Assembly (NCBI GenBank): GCA_944474755.1
Contig: OX104115.1
Span: 37,397,080-37,461,079 of the forward strand
Direction: 5' to 3'
DNA from: Limnoperna fortunei
Taxonomy: Eukaryota > Mollusca > Bivalvia > Mytilida > Modiolidae
Length of the DNA stretch: 64,000 nt
Shown here: positions 56,800 through 64,000 of the stretch, in pieces
Numbering within the stretch: the first letter of the stretch is position 1
Layout of the letters: each line of letters begins with the position of its first letter
The notes under the pieces: model-generated
Database searches by the model: none
What the model was told of the DNA's origin: nothing
The model's input: only the letters and a program-made list of their open reading frames with translations
Made by a program: the position numbers and the translations under genes

Positions 56800-56880
56800 C
56801 TCTAGTTTTCTTAGGAATATTGTCATTCTGTTCCTCTTCTGGTTCTAACTTATTTGCTTTTAGTTCTTTATTAGTACAGT
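56800..56880 (-). CDS. Upstream 81 bp exon of the STAND gene
   Basis: A minus-strand exon is bounded by acceptor TTTAGTTTCAG (ending at 56881) and donor AG|GTTAAA (56799-56798). It reads CTNKELKANK then an acidic EPEEEQND stretch and IPKKTR. Both introns are phase 1, and joining the final G to the next exon's AA gives Glu, leading in frame into IHQQRIKDWLEQD before the NTPase domain. That continuity is the main evidence. It is a disordered charged linker. The N-terminal domain and true start must lie in further exons to the right that I could not identify. Confidence 0.72.
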
Positions 56881-58779
56881 CTGAAACTAAAAAACACATC
56901 AATATTTACATTATATTTTTTTAAATAAAAAATATCTCTATACATCAAGTTTTACATTTACATTTTTAATAAAAAAGTATTTCTATACTGGTTGCGTAAC
57001 AATTATCACATTCTTTAAGTTATCTCTAATAGTCACGTGGCTTGAAAGTGCATTTTTCTGTTTTTTGTTGTACACTTTAACTACATACAATATGTTCCAT
57101 TTTTAAGCTCTTTATTGCTTTTATTTTGTCGATAACACGGCTGTACATAATTTCAACCAATTAACAACCACATTTTCGGGAACAACAAAACTTTGAAGGA
57201 GAAGTGTTGATGACTTTAAATCTTTGTAAACATTGATGTTTTCCGATCAGCCATTTATTATGAAGAGAAAAAACATTTAAACATTATGACTATAACTGGT
57301 GCACATCAATATAAAAAACCGTGTTAAAGTCATGTAACATGTTTCATTGTAAGAATTTTTATACATATGCGCACTAAAATTGTTTTACGACAAAATTATA
57401 TGTGTGTCGTGGTTTATCATAAATATGCTGCGGCCCTACTTGCTGCTTTTAGCATGTAAAGAGAACATTTGCGAAAAATAATCGCAATAATACAGAAATG
57501 GCTAATATATGTAAGTATTTACACTTAAGCGTAATTTATCGTTTTTTTTCTATCTGTTATTAGTACTTGAAACAGTTTTACTTTGGGCGTTTAAGCCTTA
57601 TTTTTTTTTATTCTTGCTTATTGGCAAGATCCTGTCCGATTTTATATGTATTCTGGTGATAAAGGTCTGATTTATGAAGCTCTTATTTCCTAGTTTTGAT
57701 TTCGTACACATTTCATTTTGTGTACCCCTTCCACAGCAATTTTCATGACTATTTCCCATAGTATTTATAGTACCAGAGCATAATTATCTTCCGAAATTGA
57801 TCAGTCAGTGTTTATATTAGAATTGTTTAAGATAGCTTAAACAAAATTATTGTTTAAAATTCTAGACAGACGAAAGGGCTGACAAACGAGTGATGCATCA
57901 TTATACACATTGCTATGGAAGACAAAAAACGTTAACAAATAATCGCTTTTTGTTGATCAGTCGATATATTCAATAAAATATTTTATAGCTTATTAAAAAC
58001 CTTTTACTATGATACACGACGATAATTCATTTATTTTCCTTATCCCAACACGGAACCTTTTCGTACACATTATTAACAATTTTTAAGGACGATTAGCAAC
58101 AATGTTATAATCTACAATAAGATGCATCCTTAGCGCATCTCCCAATCGCAATATTGTGTTGTCCTTTTTAATGCTATGCTACGAGTTATTAAAACGACTG
58201 TAGGGCCGGTCTAGTCAATGGTCGTCTGCAATCTTATCTTTGAGACATGCTTAACTCATGTTTAATAGAAGCTGATCATAATTAAATACGGTATAAGTAA
58301 AAAATTGATAATAATAAATTTTAGCTTAGGATTTTGCTAGGATGTAAGAAAGCGTACAATCGTAAAATTAAACGCTCTGATTCGACTAACCCTTACTACC
58401 GCCATTTTTTGAATGAATGAAATGTCGCGTTAAGCCTGATCATGAACGTACTACAAATTGCACAGTTTAAAGACCTAAAACGTCGTTGCCATTACCCTAT
58501 TGATAATTTTTTTTAATTTTTTAAAGGTGCTACAAAATACGTCCGTCGAAAAACCAGCCATATTAATATTAAGTTACAGGCCGCTTAAATCATAGCAACC
58601 ATGATCAAAGAACTTAATAACAAGCCAATTTAAAATATCTTTTGTGGAACATTTGCAAGTTATTTGAATTGAGTTTAAAACATTATAATAAATGCATATA
58701 TATAACATATAGATTCATTTGTGAACAAAACTGTTTTAATAAATTGTTCTGTTGAAACATGATTTTGCACAGTTTGACT
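56881..58779 (-). other. AT-rich, probably intron of the STAND gene
   Basis: I found no further exon with convincing splice sites and coding bias, no RNA gene and no clear repeat. The gene must continue rightward from 56880, so at least part of this is intronic (inference). Confidence 0.4.
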
Positions 58780-59250
58780 CAATGACATGGCTACCTTTAT
58801 ACTATTTACATCCCCGTGTACATCTTACCTAAGTTTCATGAATTTTGACATCTTTTGTATAAAGAGCCATAACTCTGAAGTGCTTAAAACAAATTGAATT
58901 GGCTGGTAATCGAACTCTTGATTGAGATATTATGCCCATAAACATTTTCACAAAGTTTAATGAAAATTAGACTGGAACTGTTTGAGATAGAGTGCGGACA
59001 AGGCAAATCTGGCCTTTTTCATAATGAAAGGTTCATAAATCGGAAGTGTCATAATGATTGGAGAACTGTAAGAGAGCGGTCGAGGTAAATTTGCTACTTT
59101 TTGTATAAATAAAGGGCCATAATCATTTTCGTAAGTTTCATAAACAGCAAACTGTTTGATTGAGAAAGCGGATATCGCTGTGGACGCCGCCCGTCCGCCT
59201 GCCCGCCATGGGTGTTCCCATAATACGACCCGCCAATCGACGGGCGTATA
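58780..59250 (+). repeat. Dispersed repeat closing in a GC-rich hairpin
   Basis: It carries GAGCCATAACTCTGAAGTG, AAGTTTCATGAATTTTGAC and AAGTTTCATAAAC phrases, GATTGAGAAAGCGGATATC, then GACGCCGCCCGTCCGCCTGC. It ends in a hairpin at about 59224-59251 whose minus-strand stem TACGCCCGTC pairs with GGCGGGTCGTA, with one bulged base and loop GATT. The order (AAGTTTCAT, GAGAAA, bulged terminal hairpin, AT-rich junction) parallels the cassettes at 1426-51965 with different sequence. Confidence 0.55.
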
Positions 59251-61460
59251 AAAATTATATTTGTGTTCAAAGAAATCAGCGATAAAATACCTTCAGTAAT
59301 TTGTTGTGCTTGTGCGTTGGTTATTCAAATTCTGCAATGCTCAAAGATGTAACAACACTAGAAAAATATTCTAGCAAAACAAATTTATACATGTTATAGT
59401 AAAAATCAGCTTTTAATGTGTAGATTTGTGTTTGTAGTAGTATTACGTTGTTTACATTTTTAGCATATTTATCAAATTGTATAAGTTTAAATGAAGTGCA
59501 TATAATATAATGTTGCGTTGACTTTAAGAAATAGACTTTACCAGTACAGGTATTAATCCGCTGTTTTAATTTATTAATGTATTGGTTACAGTTTAATGAA
59601 TGTGACCTAAAACTTTAATATTGCGTCAATGTTCCAGTTTCATGCGACAATAGGTGTTGATCAACTCATGGTTAGTCTGTTTCGAGAAATTCTTGAGCAA
59701 TCATTTTAATCAGTACTCATTCAAACGTTTTAAACAATATCATGCCCTGAATGATAACGACTGCGACACGTGTAATTATCTAACTATTGCTAGTATGTTA
59801 ATAATTTTGATCAGACAGATATCAGGTCAAAGAATTATATATTAAAGTCTACCACAGTTATGTATTGGAAATTATTATTAACAAAATTCCGACATTCCAA
59901 AAAACAAGCAATGTACCTACAGATCATCTCAATCGACCTGTTTAAGTCGAAAGGAGACATGTATTAGCTCTATTGGTATGGTTTTACGTTGTGTACAGTA
60001 TACATTAAAAAAGCAACAAAGGCGTAAAAACTAAATAACTAGTAATGTGCAACCCTTTCATTAATTAGAAAAAAGCAATCGTTAGACAGAAAACCAAAAT
60101 TCATATAAGCGATATAGGTCTTGAAATATATATTTTTTAATATGTTTGAACAATAAATAAATGAACCTAAAATGCCAAACAAATCGCTGGAAACACACCA
60201 CGGCGGAATAGAACATGTATTATTTATTATTTATGCATTGTGTATTATGACCGGTGATACACAAGTAAGCAATGCAACTCCAATTAAACATACGCTGCAC
60301 ACGTCTATTTTACATCGTACCGATGTTAGTTATTCATCGTGTTGGTACCAAGGAAGAATGATTCTTCACTTTATTCAGGCAGAAAAAAACCGACGTACAG
60401 ACATATAAAAAGAAATGGTTGTTGGTTGAATCGGTCTTTGGCATGCCAGACATCCCGCTTCAATTACTTAGCGTGTGAGTGGATGTATTGATACAAAAGT
60501 AAGTAATAAGTGTATCCAATGATAGATCCTTGCAAAAGATTTATTTTGTATTGAATTAATCTGTGGAGCATAGTTCTAAAATTATTGCACAATTTGCAAT
60601 GAGCGTGGTGTGAATTATTTTCGTAGTAAAATTTTTTTAAATACAGTTAAAAGATAGTTCGCGTATCTTTTAAAAAAATGTAAAAGGACTTTAGTACTTA
60701 AAATTTGCTGCAATTAGCTAAGGTTCTAAGTCCTGGGTAATTAGAAAAAACTCAATAACAATTTTATAATAGCAGGAGTATACCTAAATATACATGCATT
60801 TTTTCTATAAGTTTAATTAAATGAAATTTGCTGAGAAATGGTTAGGTTCACATATCTGACAAAATATAAATAAATCTTTATTTAAGCAATTTAATAATTA
60901 AAGGTACATTATTTTAAAATGGTGTCATTGGTTCTTTGATCATTAATCTGGTTTGTCAAATACAGCGGGGGTGTTTGTACCAAATATGAACCATGTTCCA
61001 TAAAACTTGCTTCAAATTAGAATAACGTTTTATGTCTGGTAAAAAAAACCCACAATTGTTCACACAATTTATTAATAATTAGTACACAGATTCAATATAT
61101 AGGAAATTTCAGGGGTGTGCCTTGACTTTGAAAATTGTAGAAGGAGTAGAATACACAATAAAATTGGGTACAGCTTTTGGTCAACATTTGACAAAGAATA
61201 CCAAGATTCAACGCATATTAAGATAAGAAAAAAAATTCAAACTATTCCATAAGAGCAGGTACACAACTTCTATATCCGTGAAATTAGACAGTTTTACATG
61301 TATTGGTCGTGTTTGAAAACTGTTAGGGACGCTGATTAAACAAAACAGCGCTTGCTATAATCCGTACATGCACTTCAGACAAAAATTGAATGATGGTGCA
61401 CTTTTTCAACAGACAATTGGTATTTTAATGAGCAATTGATTTGTTCATCTATTCATATCA
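59251..61460. other. AT-rich stretch, no gene seen
   Basis: Frames of 60-80 codons (for example 59654-59845 and 60172-60408) show no domain, no splice context and no repeat match. I assign nothing here. Confidence 0.4.
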
Positions 61461-61830
61461 GGGAGACTTCCTTTACTCGCTCTGAGGTAAGAAATGCCGC
61501 AAGCTAGTGAAGTCATTCAATTACAGCTTCTGTTATATTGATAATGTTCTTTTCATAAACGAACCTGATTTGGTTTCTTCTAAATCTCATACATCCAAAG
61601 AGCTCGAGATTAAGAACACAAAAGTCACTTATAGGTCCGCTTTGCTTTTGGATTCACATCTCGAAATTAACACTAAAGGGTGTTCTACATAACGCGATGA
61701 TTTCAACTTTTTTATTTTCAATTTTGTTTGTGCAGCAATATTCCATCTGCTCTAATATATAAAGTAATACCACGATTTCCTAGATGGAACCATTCGCAAC
61801 TGCATAACCAAGGGTTTTGTTGCTGAAATA
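61461..61830 (+). pseudogene. Reverse transcriptase fragment (palm region)
   Basis: On the + strand this reads as a degraded reverse transcriptase: KSFNYSFCYIDNVLF with the catalytic YIDD changed to YIDN, then ELEIKNTKVTYRSALLLDSH and LEIN. After a stop comes RDDFNFFIFNF, and after a frame change CSNIPSA and NQGF. I recognise the order of motifs as that of a Penelope-like or closely related retroelement common in molluscs and cnidarians (from memory, clade uncertain). At least two stops and one frameshift make it non-functional. It lies opposite in strand to the STAND gene, possibly in its intron. Confidence 0.7.
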
Positions 61831-62239
61831 TGTTTTCCTTCATTGAAAAAACGATATCGGTTCGTCAGATGAGTTCAAATGGATAGTCGTAGTTAATGTA
61901 GTATCTGTCTTACCAGAATTGAATTGCGCAATATCGAATTTCAAAGACACAACTGGCAGAAAATGCTTACTCTTCCGGATTTCAGTTTTATTTTTACAAG
62001 AGTTCGCGTCGCTGGCTTTTGTCTGTGTTTTGTTATATGTTTGTTGTTCTTGCTCCCATTGCTCTGTATTTTGGATTTTGTAATTTTGATATCTTTCCAA
62101 CGTTTGATACATCTACCAGATTTGACTCCAGGTGTTTGTGGAGTCTGGTGGAGTTTGAATGATATCCTTTTTAATTGTTCATTTCGGCTTCTAGAATAAC
62201 TACTATCCCATACCACTCATTATCACTACCAAATTATTA
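61831..62239 (+). other. Unassigned spacer between two RT fragments
   Basis: Overlapping frames of about 90 codons exist on both strands (61840-62216), but none shows a domain. It may be the 5' leader of the element that starts near 62240. Confidence 0.35.
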
Positions 62240-62793
62240 ACGGATTAAGTAACACATCTCAAAATACAAAACAATGTGACATTGACACCATTAACAGACG
62301 TCTACATGATATAGAGGCTATAGAGGAAACTAAACAGAAACAAATTCAGTCAAAAATAATCAAAAGAGACCGCCTTCCAGAAGCAATTTGGAGAGTAAAT
62401 TATCAACTACTGGTAATAACAAAACAATCAAATAAAAAAGAAGACATAGATTTATTCGAAAGCGAAACGGAAAAGACAACATAGTCATCTTACCCTCTTA
62501 CTACACATGAGGAACAAGTTCTCAGCAAGGGTCACAACTTCTGTCCTGTCCCTTCAAGCATTAACTAGTTTCAACTTGAGACAGACCTAAACAACTATGC
62601 GCGGAGACTACGAATAAAAGATTTTTTTCATCGTCGAGAAATAAACACCTTCAGAAAGCCGAAATTACCACTTACGAAGATGACAAACGCAGACACGCCA
62701 TACAGAAATTTAAGAAAAAAAGCAACTGGAATCCGCCTAAAAAAATGACAATCTGGAGGTTTTTATTAACATAGTTACAGCAGATGTGAAATC
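62240..62793 (+). pseudogene. 5' part of a Penelope-like element, broken
   Basis: The + strand reads a coiled-coil-like stretch (DTINRRLHDIEAIEETKQKQ). In another frame follow LTTHEEQVLSKGHNFCPVPS, a stop, then FQLETDLNNYARRLRIKDFF and KKSNWNPPK. The LSKG-NF-P then D-LRIKDFF order is typical of the region before the reverse transcriptase in Penelope-like or related elements (family knowledge, from memory). Stops and frameshifts rule out function. Confidence 0.65.
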
Positions 62794-63520
62794 GTCCGTA
62801 ACTAACAAACGGAAACACAACATATCTAAAAATGAAAGTATGGATATGAAGAATCTAAAGTATAGACCAGAAATAACTATAAAAACAGCCGACAAGGGGA
62901 GTGCTGTGGTTGTTATGAACACGGAGGATTACATTAAAGAGGGTGTCAAACAACTGTCAAATACCTCATTTTACAAAAAAACTTGCATCTGATCGTACAC
63001 CTGCTATAACAAAGGAAATACAGTCCACCTTATCTAAAATGAATGTCCGTAACTAACAAACGGAAACACAACATCTCTAAAAATGAAAGTATGGCTATGA
63101 AGAATCTAAAGTATAGACCAGAAATAACTATAAAACCAGCCGACAAGGGGAGTGCTGCGGTTGTTATGAACACGGAGGAATACATTAAAGAGGGTGTCAA
63201 ACAAATGTGAAATACCTCATTTTACAAAAAAAAAAAACTTGCATCTGACCCTACACCTGCTATAACAAAGGAAATACAGTCCACCTTATCTAAAATGAAT
63301 GTCCGTAACTAACAAACAGAAACTCAACATCTCTAAAAATAAAAGTATGGCTATGAAGAATCTAAAGTATAGACCAGATATAACCATAAAACCAGGCGAC
63401 AAGGGGAGTGCTGTGGTTGTTATGAACACGGAGGATTACATTAAAGAGGGTGTCAAACAACTGTCAGATACCTCATTTTACAAAAAAACTTGCATCTGAC
63501 CCTACACCTGCTATAACATC
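62794..63520 (+). repeat. Triplicated about 250 bp piece of RT element
   Basis: Three direct copies start at 62794, 63045 and 63301 (GTCCGTAACTAACAAACRG). Each encodes NLKYRPEITIK, then the ADKGSAVVVMNTEDYIKEGV block (in this form in copy 1) and SFYKK, breaks at a poly(A)-like run, then reads ASDPTPAIT. In copy 2 the run has grown to about ten A. The third is truncated near 63520. This is the segment just before the reverse transcriptase core, amplified in tandem. Confidence 0.8.
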
Positions 63521-64000
63521 CTATATAATAAATACAAAAAGTTTAACAGTTCACATTATAAACCAACGCATTTCAATAGCAAATTATAAATCGTTACTAG
63601 AATGGTTATTATTATTTAACTTGTATTTGCTGAATTAATAATCAAGCTAAAAGAAAAATTACTCATGGTCGATTTGATACCATTTAAAATTAAACCATGT
63701 GCTGTTCTTATATTTTCAGAGTACTTACCTAAAACATAGTAAAACTTTGTGCAGGAGAAAAAAAATCCAGCAATGAAAACAACTGCAAATAATATAAAAA
63801 GTTACCTAAAAAGTTGAAATTATTACTACTGAATGCATAAAATGAAGTATGTCGATAGATATTATTGTCAAACTTCAATATATAGTTAACTTCAATTATT
63901 ACTCATTGTTCATTTGAATGCACACACAAACATTTTGTGCTAAATCCAGTGGTCTAAAGCTTTATTGTTGCTTTCATAAACATGTAGAGCAAACACCTTA
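63521..64000. other. AT-rich end of window, no gene seen
   Basis: Nothing is recognised in either strand. The reverse transcriptase core that should follow 63520 is absent. Confidence 0.4.

Noticed and set aside
60172..60408. 78-codon plus frame in AT-rich DNA
   Set aside because: No domain, repeat match or splice signal; length is within chance expectation.
61840..62216. Overlapping about 90-codon frames on both strands
   Set aside because: Neither strand shows a recognisable domain, and the flanking sequence is broken retroelement.

Overview
This window looks like nuclear DNA of an invertebrate, most likely a bivalve mollusc. The only host-type gene has introns, the DNA is AT-rich, and it carries Tx1-like LINEs and a STAND/ankyrin immune-type gene. 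Species is not decidable from the sequence.

Layout. 1-1425: long terminal repeat (LTR) of a minus-strand LTR retrotransposon, with a tRNA-Lys-type primer-binding site at the left edge. 1426-51965: about 50 kb built almost wholly of repeat cassettes laid end to end, all on the + strand, joined through (AAT)n or (GAA)n microsatellites and short stem-loops. I sort them into families A (about 20 copies), B (5), C (3), D (2), E (2, a 4.2-4.3 kb near-identical duplication), F (1) and G (1). Two 6.4 kb Tx1-like LINEs lie inside (GAA)n tails of B cassettes, both on the minus strand (25720-32175 and 33429-39844). The first has two intact ORFs; the second has a frameshift in ORF2. 51966-53857: AT-rich DNA with two diverged tandem copies of a foldback palindrome. 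53858-56880: two exons of a minus-strand gene for a STAND NTPase with about 13 ankyrin repeats; its 5' part is not identified. 56881-64000: mostly AT-rich intron or intergenic DNA with broken reverse-transcriptase fragments of a Penelope-like or related element (61461-63520) and one more hairpin-ended repeat (58780-59250).

Main discovery candidate. Each cassette family opens with a small hairpin followed at once by a short tag (8-17 nt). The stem-loop closing the same cassette carries the reverse complement of that tag in its right arm. Tag and arm change together between families: A AAGTCGCC, B AAATCCCC, C AAGTCGCCCAAA, D ATGTCTCCCAAACGAA, F ATGTCGCCCC, and E AAGTCTCCCAAACGAAG with an orphan matching hairpin. 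About 52 complete closing stem-loops are present. I do not recognise this as a named element class.

The short open frames of 60-170 codons all through 1426-51965 are translations of these repeats and microsatellites, not genes.
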